This document shows, in pieces, positions 15,837 to 24,769 of a stretch of 45,053 bases of DNA. The first letter of the stretch is position 1. Every line of letters begins with the position of its first letter. Origin of the DNA: JAAGZL01 sp050290785. Lineage in GTDB: Bacteria > Pseudomonadota > Gammaproteobacteria > Chromatiales > Chromatiaceae. Below the pieces are notes generated by a model, which was not told the origin of the DNA, did no database searches, and worked only from the letters and a program-made list of their open reading frames with translations. The stretch spans positions 1 through 45,053 of the forward strand of contig JBNKIR010000027.1 in the NCBI GenBank assembly GCA_050290785.1, given 5' to 3'. A program made the translations under genes and the position numbers.

Positions 15837-17756
15837 ATGAAACCGATGAATTTGACGGAAAAGATCTTCTCTGAACACCTGGTGGGTGGGGGAGATCTGC
15901 CGCCGGCAGGCCAGGTGGTCACGCTTAAGATCGACGAGGCATTTACCCAGGACGCTACAGGCACCATGTGCATGCTGCAACTGGAGGCCATGGGGGTAAA
16001 ACGGGTCAAGCCCCTTTCAGTGAACTTCGTGGATCACTCCATGATGCAGTCCGGTTTTCGTAATCCGGACGACCATGAGTATCTGCGCACCGTATCCAAG
16101 AAGCTGGGCATCATCTTCTCGCCGCCTGGAACCGGTATCTGCCACTTTCTCAATATCGAGAATTTCGTCAAGCCGGGCATGACCGGAATCGGCGCCGACA
16201 GCCACACCGTGAACGCCGGTGGTATGGGCGCCATCTACTTCGGCGCCGGTGGATACGACGTGGCCCTGGCCATGGCGACCGGCGAATACAAGCTGCCGAT
16301 GCCGCAGGTGGTGAAGGTGAACCTCACCGGTTCCCTCAAGCCGGGCGTGATGGCCATGGACGTAATCTTGAAGATGCTCTCCATCGTCGGCGTAAAGGGC
16401 GGCAAGGGTAAGATCTTTGAATATGCCGGTCCTGGTGTAGCCTCACTCTCCCTGACCGAGCGCGCCACCATCACCAACATGGGCGCCGAGATGGGCGCTT
16501 CCACCTCCATCTTCCCGAGTGACGAGCGCACCAAGCAGTATCTGGAGAGCCGTAACCGTGGTGGCGACTACAAGCCGATGGCGGCCGACGATGGCGCGGA
16601 GTACTCCGATCAGATCGACATCGATCTGGACGAGCTGGAGCCGCTGATCGCCATCTACCCATCTCCGGGCAACGTGGAGAAGGTCTCCCAGCGCGCCGGT
16701 GACAAGATCCATCAGGTGTGTGTGGGCAGCTGCACCAACAGCTCCTATGAGAACATCGCCACCTTCGCCGAGATGTTGAAGGGCAAGCGGGTGGTGGTGG
16801 ATACCCTGTTGTATCCGGGCTCCCGCGCCGTGGCCACCCAGTTGGCCAACGCCGGTTATGTCACCTCCCTGTTCCAGTCCGGTGTGCGTATCATGGAGAA
16901 CGGCTGTGGCGCCTGTATCGGCCAGGGCGGTTCCCCGGTCAGCAAGGGCCTGAGCCTGCGCACCTTCAACCGTAACTTCCCGAAACGCTCCGGCACCGAT
17001 GACGCCGAGGTGCATCTGGTCAGCCCAGGCGTGGCGGCAGCCAGCGCCCTGACCGGTGTCATCACCGTTCCGACCGAGGGCGTGGACTTTACTGATTCAC
17101 CACAGGTGGACGATACCGCCTCCTTCGTAATGCCGATTCCACAGGAAGAGGCAGAGAAGGTGGTGCCGGTACAGGGCCCCAACATCATGCCGCTGCCGGA
17201 CTTCGATCCGCTGCCGGACACCCTGAAGGGCGAGGTGTTGTTGAAGATGGGCGACAACATCAGTACCGACGACATACAGCCGGCCGGTATCTATCTGCCG
17301 TTGCGCTCCAACGTGAAGGAGTACGCCATGCAGGCCACCTTCAACCAGATCGATCCGACCTTTGGCGATCGGGCCGTAGCCCATCGTGACGCCGGCGGTC
17401 ATGGCGTGCTGGTTGGTCGTGAAAACTATGGCCAGGGCAGCTCCCGTGAGCATGCCGCCCTCTGCCCGCGTTGGTTGGGTGTGCGCGCCGTGGTGGTGGC
17501 CCAGTTCGCCCGTATCCACGTGGCCAACCTGGTCAACTTCGGCATCGTGCCCCTCACCTTCAAGAACATGGAGGATTACGACAAGGTAAGCCAGGGGGAT
17601 ACGGTATCCATTGATGTATCCAACCTGGAAGGCGAACTCTCCATGCAGGTGAACGGAGAGACCATCCCGCTGGAGGCCGCGTTCGAGCCGAAGGATATCG
17701 AAATCCTGAAGGCAGGTGGTGCGTTGGCGCACTTCAAGCGGACCTACAACGGCTGA
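15837..17756 (+). CDS. Aconitate hydratase, Aquifex type
   Basis: 639-residue [4Fe-4S] hydro-lyase that interconverts citrate and isocitrate. The cluster cysteines lie in VGSCTNSSYENI and NGCGACIGQGG. GIGADSHTVNAGGMGAI, NISTDDIQPAG and the swivelling-domain motif GQGSSREHAALCP are intact. It is far shorter than AcnA or AcnB of other Gammaproteobacteria (about 860-930 residues). It matches the Aquifex/Desulfobacter-type aconitases related to isopropylmalate isomerase. The rTCA neighbourhood favours the citrate-to-isocitrate or reverse step for carbon fixation. GTGAGG lies upstream of the ATG, and a strong terminator follows, so it is probably monocistronic. Codons are strongly biased (GGC, AAG, ATC), suggesting high expression. 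Confidence 0.93.
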   Translation: MKPMNLTEKIFSEHLVGGGDLPPAGQVVTLKIDEAFTQDATGTMCMLQLEAMGVKRVKPLSVNFVDHSMMQSGFRNPDDHEYLRTVSKKLGIIFSPPGTGICHFLNIENFVKPGMTGIGADSHTVNAGGMGAIYFGAGGYDVALAMATGEYKLPMPQVVKVNLTGSLKPGVMAMDVILKMLSIVGVKGGKGKIFEYAGPGVASLSLTERATITNMGAEMGASTSIFPSDERTKQYLESRNRGGDYKPMAADDGAEYSDQIDIDLDELEPLIAIYPSPGNVEKVSQRAGDKIHQVCVGSCTNSSYENIATFAEMLKGKRVVVDTLLYPGSRAVATQLANAGYVTSLFQSGVRIMENGCGACIGQGGSPVSKGLSLRTFNRNFPKRSGTDDAEVHLVSPGVAAASALTGVITVPTEGVDFTDSPQVDDTASFVMPIPQEEAEKVVPVQGPNIMPLPDFDPLPDTLKGEVLLKMGDNISTDDIQPAGIYLPLRSNVKEYAMQATFNQIDPTFGDRAVAHRDAGGHGVLVGRENYGQGSSREHAALCPRWLGVRAVVVAQFARIHVANLVNFGIVPLTFKNMEDYDKVSQGDTVSIDVSNLEGELSMQVNGETIPLEAAFEPKDIEILKAGGALAHFKRTYNG

Positions 17757-17777
17757 TCTCTAGTCACATAGGTACGG

Positions 17778-17812
17778 AAAGGCCGGACGCCCCTGGGGTG
17801 TCCGGCCTTTTC
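17778..17812 (+). terminator. Factor-independent terminator after aconitase
   Basis: AAAGGCCGGACGCC pairs with GGTGTCCGGCCTTT (one G-U pair) and is followed by TTTTCTTA. It begins 22 nt after the aconitase stop and separates it from pntAB. Confidence 0.92.
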
Positions 17813-17934
17813 TTATGCACGGATATTTTCTGGTAAAAATGCGAGATAGCCATAGTTAATTCTTCTAAATGACCTATGCTTTTACTTGGTATTTATATAA
17901 AACCAAGAATGCTTACGGCGATGAGGAGAGAGAT

Positions 17935-19497
17935 ATGTCCATGCGGATAGGGGTTCCGAAGGAGATCCATGCAAATGAAAAGAGGGTAGCGGCGACCCCG
18001 GAGACCATCAAATGGCTCAGGAAGCTCGGCTTTGAGGTCCTGGTGGAGTCAGGCGCAGGAGTGGCTGCTGATTTTTTGGATCAGGCCTATCGGGAAGAGG
18101 GGGCGGAGATTATTGAGGCTCCCAAGGCGTTGTGGGATCAGTCAGACATCATCCTCAAGGTGCGCGCCCCTGAATACCACCCCGCCCTGAATCTGCACGA
18201 GGCGGAACTGCTGCGAGAGGGCCAGACCCTGATCAGTTTTATCTGGCCGGCCCAGAACCCGGATCTGCTGGAGCTGCTCTCCCAACGCAAGTCCACGGCA
18301 CTGGCCATGGACAGCGTGCCCCGTATCTCCCGCGCCCAGAAGCTGGATGCCCTTAGCTCCATGGCCAACATCGCCGGTTACCGGGCGGTGATTGAGGCCG
18401 CGGCCAACTTCGGGCGCTTCTTCACCGGACAGATCACCGCCGCAGGCAAGATGCCCCCGGCCAAGTTTTTGATCATAGGCGCCGGTGTGGCCGGTCTGGC
18501 CGCCATCGGCGCCGCAGGTAGCATGGGTGCGGTGGTGCGTTCTTTCGATACCCGCCCCGAGGTGAAGGAACAGGTGGAGAGTATGGGGGCCGAGTTCCTG
18601 CTGCTCGATTTTGAAGAGGAGGGGAGTGGCACTGGCGGTTACGCCAAGACCATGAGCGCGGAGTTTATTAAGGCGGAGATGGAGCTATTCGCCCAACAGG
18701 CCAGGGATGTGGATATTATCATCACCACGGCACTGATCCCGGGCAAACCGGCGCCGGAGCTGATCACGGCGGATATGGTTGCGTCCATGCGCCCCGGCAG
18801 TGTGATCGTGGACCTGGCGGCCGAGCAGGGCGGCAACTGCGCCCTGACCGAGCCGGACCAGGTGGTGGTCCGACATGGCGTGACCATCATCGGTTATACC
18901 GATCTCCCCTCCCGCATGGCGGCCCAGTCCAGCCAGCTATACGGCACCAACCTGCGTCACCTCCTGAGCGATCTGTGTAAGGAGAAGGACGGACAGATAA
19001 ATGTGGACATGGAGGATGAGGTGATCCGCGGGGCCACCGTGGTCAAGGATGGCGAGGTCACCTGGCCGCCACCCGCGCCCAAGCTACAGGCGGCGCCGTC
19101 ACCGAAACAGGCGGCCCCTGTTGTCACGCCTACCACCGAACAGGAAAAGAGGGGTTCCGGCCTCGGGGCCTGGCTGTTCCTGGCCGTTGCCGCCCTGGCC
19201 CTGTTTGGACTGGGGACAGTCGCCCCGCCCGCGTTCCTCTCCCATTTTACCGTCTTCGTCCTGGCCTGCTTCGTGGGCTATATGGTGATCTGGAACGTGA
19301 CCCCGGCCCTGCACACGCCCCTGATGAGTGTCACCAACGCCATCAGTGGCATCATCGTGATCGGGGCTCTGCTACAGGTATCCAGCAGTAGCTGGATAGT
19401 GGTGATATTGGCCGCCATATCGATCCTTATCGCTACCATCAACGTATTCGGTGGCTTCTTCGTAACCCAGCGCATGCTGCGCATGTTCCGTAAGTAG
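17935..19497 (+). CDS. pntA: NAD(P) transhydrogenase subunit alpha
   Basis: 520-residue PntA. The N-terminal dI domain (MRIGVPKEIHANEKRVAATP, then RISRAQKLDALSSMANIAGY and the Rossmann motif IIGAGVAGLAAIGAAGSMGA) binds NAD(H). GYTDLPSRMAAQSSQLYGTN is conserved. A proline/alanine-rich linker around residues 375-405 leads into three or four C-terminal membrane helices. Length matches the E. coli fused form. I chose the ATG at 17935 with GAGGAG upstream; the longer frame from 17869 runs through non-conserved sequence. With PntB it uses the proton gradient to make NADPH from NADH, a need in carbon fixation and for NADPH-dependent steps nearby. Confidence 0.95.
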   Translation: MSMRIGVPKEIHANEKRVAATPETIKWLRKLGFEVLVESGAGVAADFLDQAYREEGAEIIEAPKALWDQSDIILKVRAPEYHPALNLHEAELLREGQTLISFIWPAQNPDLLELLSQRKSTALAMDSVPRISRAQKLDALSSMANIAGYRAVIEAAANFGRFFTGQITAAGKMPPAKFLIIGAGVAGLAAIGAAGSMGAVVRSFDTRPEVKEQVESMGAEFLLLDFEEEGSGTGGYAKTMSAEFIKAEMELFAQQARDVDIIITTALIPGKPAPELITADMVASMRPGSVIVDLAAEQGGNCALTEPDQVVVRHGVTIIGYTDLPSRMAAQSSQLYGTNLRHLLSDLCKEKDGQINVDMEDEVIRGATVVKDGEVTWPPPAPKLQAAPSPKQAAPVVTPTTEQEKRGSGLGAWLFLAVAALALFGLGTVAPPAFLSHFTVFVLACFVGYMVIWNVTPALHTPLMSVTNAISGIIVIGALLQVSSSSWIVVILAAISILIATINVFGGFFVTQRMLRMFRK

Positions 19498-19509
19498 AGG
19501 AGAAAAACA

Positions 19510-20904
19510 ATGACACAAGGTCTACTTACCACCGCATATATCGCCGCAAGCATCCTGTTTATCCTGGCCCTGGGTGGATTGAGCAACCAGGAGAGCGCGA
19601 GACGCGGCAATGTCTATGGCATCCTGGGCATGGCCATCGCCCTGGTCGCCACCATCGCCGGCGCCCAGGTGACCAGCTACGGCATCCTGGGGGTGTGCAT
19701 GGTGATCGGTGCCGTCATCGGCATCATCGTCGCCGCCCGGGTGCAGATGACAGACATGCCGCAACTGGTCGCTATCCTGCATAGCTTTGTTGGTCTGGCC
19801 GCCGTGCTGATCGGCTTTGCCAGCTATCTCGATCCCGAGGCCCATTTCACCGGGACGGAAAAGACCATCCACGATGTGGAGATCTATCTCGGTGTCCTGA
19901 TCGGTGCCGTCACCTTTACCGGGTCGGTGATCGCCTTCGGTAAGCTCAGCGCCCGCATCACCAGCAAGCCGCTCTATCTGCCGATGCGACACTGGCTGAA
20001 CCTGGGGCTGGGCTTGATCTGTATCTGGCTGGGTGTGGGCTTTGTCGGGGCCGAGAGCGTTGGCGGCGGTCTGTTGCCGTTGATCCTGATGACCCTGATC
20101 GCCTTCGCCTTCGGGGTGCACATGGTGATGGCCATCGGCGGTGCCGATATGCCGGTGGTGATCTCCATGCTCAACAGTTACTCCGGGTGGGCCGCGGCAG
20201 CCACCGGTTTCATGCTCTCCAATGATCTGCTGATTGTCACCGGCGCCCTGGTGGGGAGCAGCGGCGCCATCCTCTCCTATATTATGTGTCGGGCCATGAA
20301 CCGCCGATTCCTCTCGGTCATCGCCGGTGGGTTTGGTTCCGATGGCGGTGTGCAATCCGTTGAAGGTGAAGAAGAGCAGGGCGAGGTTACACCCATATCG
20401 GCAGATGAGGTGGGGCAGCTATTGAAGGACGCCAAAGAGGTGGTCATAGTCCCGGGTTACGGCATGGCCGTGGCCCAGGCGCAGCACACCATCTACGACA
20501 TCACCAAAAAGCTGCGCGACCATGGCGTCAGTGTGCGCTTCGCCATCCATCCGGTGGCAGGGCGCATGCCAGGACACATGAACGTGTTGCTGGCCGAGGC
20601 CAAGGTGCCCTATGACATCGTCCTGGAGATGGACGAGATCAACACCGAGTTTCCCGACATCGATGCAGTGCTGGTGATCGGGGCCAACGACATTGTGAAC
20701 CCCTCCGCCCAGACCGATCCCAACAGCCCCATAGCCGGGATGCCGGTGCTGGAGGTGTGGAACGCCGGGACGGTGGTGGTGATGAAGCGCAGCATGGCCA
20801 CAGGTTATGCCGGTGTGCAGAATCCTCTGTTCTATAAAGAGAACACCCGCATGCTGTTCGGTGACGCCAAGGCCAGCGTGGAGGGGATATTGGCCACTAT
20901 TTAG
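19510..20904 (+). CDS. pntB: NAD(P) transhydrogenase subunit beta
   Basis: 464-residue PntB. About nine transmembrane helices come first (LLTTAYIAASILFILALGGL onward, including QLVAILHSFVGLAAVLIGFA). The C-terminal cytosolic dIII domain binds NADP(H): VIVPGYGMAVAQAQHTIYD, GVSVRFAIHPVAGRMPGHMN, DAVLVIGANDIVNPSAQTDP and KRSMATGYAGVQNPLFY. It starts 12 nt after pntA with GGAG upstream. Length equals the E. coli subunit within two residues. No strong terminator was seen downstream; an imperfect hairpin around 20993-21021 precedes the ferredoxin gene. Confidence 0.96.
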   Translation: MTQGLLTTAYIAASILFILALGGLSNQESARRGNVYGILGMAIALVATIAGAQVTSYGILGVCMVIGAVIGIIVAARVQMTDMPQLVAILHSFVGLAAVLIGFASYLDPEAHFTGTEKTIHDVEIYLGVLIGAVTFTGSVIAFGKLSARITSKPLYLPMRHWLNLGLGLICIWLGVGFVGAESVGGGLLPLILMTLIAFAFGVHMVMAIGGADMPVVISMLNSYSGWAAAATGFMLSNDLLIVTGALVGSSGAILSYIMCRAMNRRFLSVIAGGFGSDGGVQSVEGEEEQGEVTPISADEVGQLLKDAKEVVIVPGYGMAVAQAQHTIYDITKKLRDHGVSVRFAIHPVAGRMPGHMNVLLAEAKVPYDIVLEMDEINTEFPDIDAVLVIGANDIVNPSAQTDPNSPIAGMPVLEVWNAGTVVVMKRSMATGYAGVQNPLFYKENTRMLFGDAKASVEGILATI

Positions 20905-21094
20905 GGGGTCAAGGATAGGCTGGCGGTTTTATTAAAGAAAAGAGGGGCTGAACAATCTTAAAATATTATAGTATTAGCGTAATCTGATGTAGGGTAAGAA
21001 TCTTTTATTATTCTTTGCCCATACATTTTTAATACTATGTATAGGTTTGCTGCCCTGCGGGTTTGAATTGATACTACTAACAAGAGGCTGAATT

Positions 21095-21418
21095 ATGGCA
21101 AGACCAGAAAAACATGTATTCGTCTGTACCCAATCCAGGCCAGCCGGTCATCCCCGTGGCTCCTGCACCGAGAAGGGTGCTGGCGATATCATGGCCGAGT
21201 TCGGACAACAGTTTGAGCAGAAGGGTCTCTGGGGCAAATGCCTGTTGACCAGCGCCGGCTGCATGGGCGGCTGTGATTCTGGTCCGGTAGTTCTGGTCTA
21301 TCCCGAGGGTGTTATGTACGGTGGTGTGACCAAAGAGGACGTAAGCGCGATAGTCGATGATCACCTGCTTGGCGATAAGCCCGTCGAGCGTCTGAAGGTC
21401 TCTCCAGAGGTGTGGTAG
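21095..21418 (+). CDS. Thioredoxin-fold [2Fe-2S] ferredoxin (Shethna I/Aquifex Fd1 type)
   Basis: 107-residue soluble ferredoxin. Four ligand cysteines have the spacing of the thioredoxin-like [2Fe-2S] family: Cys11 and Cys24 (CTQSRPAGHPRGSC) and Cys56 and Cys60 (GCMGGCDSGPVVLVYPEGV). The family includes Aquifex aeolicus Fd1 and Azotobacter FeFd1. It stands about 100 bp before korAB and in the same direction. It could be the electron carrier for 2-oxoglutarate synthase, although KOR enzymes normally use low-potential [4Fe-4S] ferredoxins, so that link is conjecture. An AGAGG stretch (CAAGAGGCTGAATT) lies before the ATG. Confidence 0.9.
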   Translation: MARPEKHVFVCTQSRPAGHPRGSCTEKGAGDIMAEFGQQFEQKGLWGKCLLTSAGCMGGCDSGPVVLVYPEGVMYGGVTKEDVSAIVDDHLLGDKPVERLKVSPEVW

Positions 21419-21468
21419 CTACCTCTGTATTCGGCAAAATTTTAATCAATAAATTTTTTACAATCCGG

Positions 21469-21474
21469 TAGAAT
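21469..21474 (+). promoter_or_regulatory. Candidate -10 element of the korAB promoter
   Basis: TAGAAT (21469-21474) lies about 48 bp before the korA ATG in an AT-rich stretch. A weak -35 (TCAATA) sits 17 bp upstream. This suggests korAB can be transcribed separately from the ferredoxin gene. Confidence 0.35.
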
Positions 21475-21521
21475 TGACCGCTTGGTAACCATCCGGACCT
21501 GTTTAACTGTAGGGGAGTCCC

Positions 21522-23237
21522 ATGACGGAAAAGAATGATCTGATCATACGAATCGCTGGCGAGGGCGGTGAAGGCATCGTCTCCACTGGTGATTTTATTT
21601 CGGCTGCTTGCGCGCGCGCCGGTCTGGAGATCTACACCTTCAAGACCTTTCCGGCCGAGATCAAGGGCGGCTACTGTCTGTATCAGGTACGTGCCAGTGC
21701 GGAGCGTGTCTATAACCAGGGCGATACCTTTGATGTATTCTGCGCCTACAATGGCGAGGCCTACGAACTTAACAAGCATCTCCTGACCCCAGGCACAACC
21801 TTTGTATACGACGGCCCCGGCGGTGATTTTGAGCCGGAGATCCCGGAGGGCGTGACTGCCTACGCCATCCCCATGTCCCAGACCGCTAAGGATCTTGGCT
21901 CTTACCGTTCCAAGAACATGGTGGCCCTGGGTGCCCTGTCGGTGCTGTTCAATATCCCGGAAAAGACCCTGATCGAGGTGTTGACCAACAAGTTCAAATC
22001 CAAGGGTGAAGATATCCTGGAGTTCAACCTCAAGGCCTTTGCCGAGGGCAAGAAGCTGGCTGAGGTACATGAGAAGACCGATAAGTGGCGCGTAGCAGAT
22101 GCCAAAGATCCCAAGGATGTGATCGTGATCTCCGGTAACGAGGCGGTGGGTATGGGCGCCATTTTGGGCGGGCTGGATTTCTTCTCCGCCTATCCCCTGA
22201 CCCCGGCTACCGAGGTGGCCAAGTTTGTCTCCAAGAATATCCCGAAGACCGGTGGCACCCTGATCCAGGCCGAGGATGAGATCGCATCCATCTCTCAGGT
22301 GATGGGCGCATCCTTTGCCGGTAAGCGTTCCATGACCGCTACCTCCGGTCCGGGTCTGGCGCTTATGAGCGAGATGATCGGTATGAGCACCATGGCCGAG
22401 TTGCCGGCCCTGATCGTGGACGTACAGCGTGGTGGTCCTTCCACCGGTCTGCCCACCAAGCATGAGCAGTCAGATCTGTTTATCGCCGTCCACGGTGGCC
22501 ATGGCGATTCCCCGCGCATCGTGTTGTCGGTAGAAGACGTGAACGACTGTGTGCACATGACAGTGCAGGCCCTGAACATGGCCGATAAGTATCAGGCCCC
22601 GGTCATCATGCTCTCCGACGGCTCCCTGGCATTCGCCACCCAGACCATCCCGGCGCCCAAGCCGGATGAGATCGAGGTAGTGGAGCGGGTGCGTTGGGAC
22701 GGAGCAGGCGAGTACCAGCGCTACAAGATGACCGATAACTTTATTTCACCCATGGTGGATCCGGGTACCCCGGGCGGTATGCACGTGGCGGCCAGTCTGG
22801 AGCACTCCGAGTCTGGCGCACCTAAATATACCGCGGAGAATCACGAGGCCAACGCGGTCAAGAGGTTCGAAAAGATCAAGGCGGTTATTAATGAGTATCC
22901 ACCGGTCGAGGTCGACGGCGAGGGTGAGGCCGATATCGGCATCATCACCTGGGGCAGCACCATCGGTGTGGTGCGCGAGGCCATAGATCGTCTGCAGGCA
23001 GAGGGTTACAAGGTTAAGGGCTTCTATCCCAAGCTGATGTACCCAATGCCGGTGGAGCAGTATGAGGCGTTTGCCGCCACCTGTAAGAAGATCCTGGTGC
23101 CGGAGGTGAACTTCCAGGGTCAGCTTTCTCACTTTATTCGGGCCGAGACCTCCATCAAGCCCATACCATATACCATCTGCGGCGGTCTCCCGTTTACCCC
23201 CGCTATGATCGTGAACAAGGTTAAGGAGATCAGCTAA
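21522..23237 (+). CDS. korA: 2-Oxoglutarate:ferredoxin oxidoreductase, fused gamma-alpha subunit
   Basis: 571-residue subunit of a 2-oxoacid:ferredoxin oxidoreductase. Residues 1-190 form the gamma domain (IRIAGEGGEGIVSTGDFISA, FPAEIKGGYCLYQVR). The rest is the alpha domain: SGNEAVGMGAILGGLDFFSA, YPLTPATEVAKF, QAEDEIASISQVMGASFAGK, TATSGPGLALMSEMIGM and MLSDGSLAF. This two-subunit, ferredoxin-domain-free layout is that of KorAB, which carboxylates succinyl-CoA to 2-oxoglutarate in the rTCA cycle. The related PorAB is the main alternative. A separate single-chain PFOR in this window makes KOR the better reading. GGGGAG precedes the ATG, and the stop overlaps korB (TAATG). Confidence 0.92.
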   Translation: MTEKNDLIIRIAGEGGEGIVSTGDFISAACARAGLEIYTFKTFPAEIKGGYCLYQVRASAERVYNQGDTFDVFCAYNGEAYELNKHLLTPGTTFVYDGPGGDFEPEIPEGVTAYAIPMSQTAKDLGSYRSKNMVALGALSVLFNIPEKTLIEVLTNKFKSKGEDILEFNLKAFAEGKKLAEVHEKTDKWRVADAKDPKDVIVISGNEAVGMGAILGGLDFFSAYPLTPATEVAKFVSKNIPKTGGTLIQAEDEIASISQVMGASFAGKRSMTATSGPGLALMSEMIGMSTMAELPALIVDVQRGGPSTGLPTKHEQSDLFIAVHGGHGDSPRIVLSVEDVNDCVHMTVQALNMADKYQAPVIMLSDGSLAFATQTIPAPKPDEIEVVERVRWDGAGEYQRYKMTDNFISPMVDPGTPGGMHVAASLEHSESGAPKYTAENHEANAVKRFEKIKAVINEYPPVEVDGEGEADIGIITWGSTIGVVREAIDRLQAEGYKVKGFYPKLMYPMPVEQYEAFAATCKKILVPEVNFQGQLSHFIRAETSIKPIPYTICGGLPFTPAMIVNKVKEIS

Positions 23238-24112
23238 TGGTTACTGAACTATTCAATAAGGTTGAGATGAAGCCTAAGGAGTACAAGTCCGAGGTCAAGC
23301 CGGTCTGGTGTCCTGGCTGTGGTCATCATGGTGTGTTGGCCAGTGTCTATCGCTCCCTGTCTGAGCTGGGCATCCAGCCTTCGGACTTTATCAACATATC
23401 CGGTATCGGCTGTTCCTCGCGTCTGCCTTACTTCGTGCAGTCCTACAAGATGCACACCCTGCATGGCCGTGCCGGCGCAGTGGCCACTGGTACCCAGTTG
23501 GCGCGTCCCGATCTGCCGATCCTGATCACCGGCGGCGACGGCGATGGCTTCTCCATCGGTGGCGGTCACATGCCGCACATGGCGCGTAAGAATGTGAACA
23601 TGACCTATGTGTTGATGGATAACGGTATCTATGGCCTCACCAAGGGTCAGGTGTCTCCCACCTCCCGGCGTGAGATGAAGGCCTACACCACCCCTTACGG
23701 CGGTGTGGAAGAACCGCTGAACCCGATTCTGTACATGCTCACCTACGGCGCTACCTATGTGGCCCAGGCCTTTGCCGGTAACCCCACCATGTGTGCCGAG
23801 ATGATCAAGGGGGCGCTACAGCATAAGGGCTTTGCCTATGTGAATATCTTCTCCCAGTGCCCGACCTTCAACAAGATCGATACCGCCAAGTTCTTCCGTG
23901 AGATCGTGGAAGACGTGCCGGAGGGGCACGACACCAGCGATGTTGAGGCTGCCATGCGTCTGGCCCGTCGTCCTGGCGGCAAGGCCCCGGTTGGTCTGTT
24001 GTACAAAGAAGAGCGCGAGACCCTGGATGAGGCTATGGCCGGTCTGGTCAAGCTGGTGGGTGGTAGCAAGGACTACGATCTGAACAAGATCGTAGACGCA
24101 AACCGTCCCTGA
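23237..24112 (+). CDS. korB: 2-Oxoglutarate:ferredoxin oxidoreductase, beta subunit
   Basis: 291-residue thiamine-diphosphate-binding subunit. The N-terminal cluster motif is VWCPGCGHHGVLASVYRSL, with SGIGCSSRLPYFVQSY following. HGRAGAVATGTQLA and ITGGDGDGFSIGGGHMPH...DNGIYGLTKGQ form the TPP/Mg site. It holds at least one [4Fe-4S] cluster bound with Cys from CPGC and downstream residues. It starts inside the korA stop and should form the heterodimeric catalytic unit with KorA. It reduces CO2 onto succinyl-CoA using reduced ferredoxin, so it depends on a low-potential electron supply. Confidence 0.94.
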   Translation: MVTELFNKVEMKPKEYKSEVKPVWCPGCGHHGVLASVYRSLSELGIQPSDFINISGIGCSSRLPYFVQSYKMHTLHGRAGAVATGTQLARPDLPILITGGDGDGFSIGGGHMPHMARKNVNMTYVLMDNGIYGLTKGQVSPTSRREMKAYTTPYGGVEEPLNPILYMLTYGATYVAQAFAGNPTMCAEMIKGALQHKGFAYVNIFSQCPTFNKIDTAKFFREIVEDVPEGHDTSDVEAAMRLARRPGGKAPVGLLYKEERETLDEAMAGLVKLVGGSKDYDLNKIVDANRP

Positions 24113-24124
24113 TACGCCTGCATT

Positions 24125-24769
24125 GTGGATGAACCGTTAGAACGGTTTGCAGACAGGGAGAGTCTGCTCAACGCCAGGGGAAAGGATGGGAACCTGGTCG
24201 ATGCGGATATATCGTTTTTGGATTTGCACGGCCTGGATCTCTCGGGATTGAACCTCTCGGGCGCTCTTCTTACGGGGAGCGATCTGAGGGGGGTCAATCT
24301 GGAAGGATCGGATCTCACCTCTCTCTTTGTGCAGGATGCAGAGATGGACGAGGTGAACCTCAAGGGTGTCGTCCTGAGTCAGGGGCTGTTTCAGCGGGTG
24401 TCTCTAAGCGGTTCGGACTTTAGCGGCTCGGACCTGAGCGAGGTGAAGTTCTTTATCTGCAATCTGCAAGAGGCGACCTTTGACAAGGTTAATCTGCAGG
24501 ATGCGGAGATGCTGGCCTGCGATATGAGTCGGGCAAGGTTTGATTCCAGTGATCTGGCGCGGGTGGTGATGCGTGAATCGGAGCTGCAGGATGCAGAGTT
24601 TAATTCCTGCAATCTGCGTGAGGTGGATTTCCGCAAGGCGACGCTGTTATCGGCAAATTTTCGATCCGTGGCTGTGGATGGGGCGCTCTATTATGGAAAG
24701 CCGCCCTGGGATGGGGATGCCACGAAGGCAGACTGGAATCTGATCATGCCGTCCTTTGATGGGGAGTGA
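24125..24769 (+). CDS. Pentapeptide-repeat protein
   Basis: 214 residues beginning at GTG 24125, 12 nt after korB; no strong Shine-Dalgarno is visible, so it may rely on coupling. From about residue 28 it consists of A(D/N)LXX-type pentapeptides, clear at LDLSGLNLSGALLTGSDLRG and continuing through SDFSGSDLSE and ANFRSV, enough for about seven coils of a right-handed quadrilateral beta-helix. It is acidic. Some family members mimic DNA and protect gyrase; most have no known function. Position in the kor transcript is unexpected. No signal peptide, so probably cytosolic. Confidence 0.85.
   Translation: MDEPLERFADRESLLNARGKDGNLVDADISFLDLHGLDLSGLNLSGALLTGSDLRGVNLEGSDLTSLFVQDAEMDEVNLKGVVLSQGLFQRVSLSGSDFSGSDLSEVKFFICNLQEATFDKVNLQDAEMLACDMSRARFDSSDLARVVMRESELQDAEFNSCNLREVDFRKATLLSANFRSVAVDGALYYGKPPWDGDATKADWNLIMPSFDGE

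Noticed and set aside
17885..17907. CTTGGT...ACCAAG inverted repeat before pntA, considered as a GntR operator
   Set aside because: The 11-bp spacing does not match the 3-bp core of the LldR/PdhR-type sites at 1104 and 1237, and six-base arms in AT-rich DNA are expected by chance.
21312..22463. 383-residue open frame on the minus strand opposite korA
   Set aside because: Composition is Gly/His/Gln-rich and no ribosome-binding site or motif is seen; korA is certain on the other strand.
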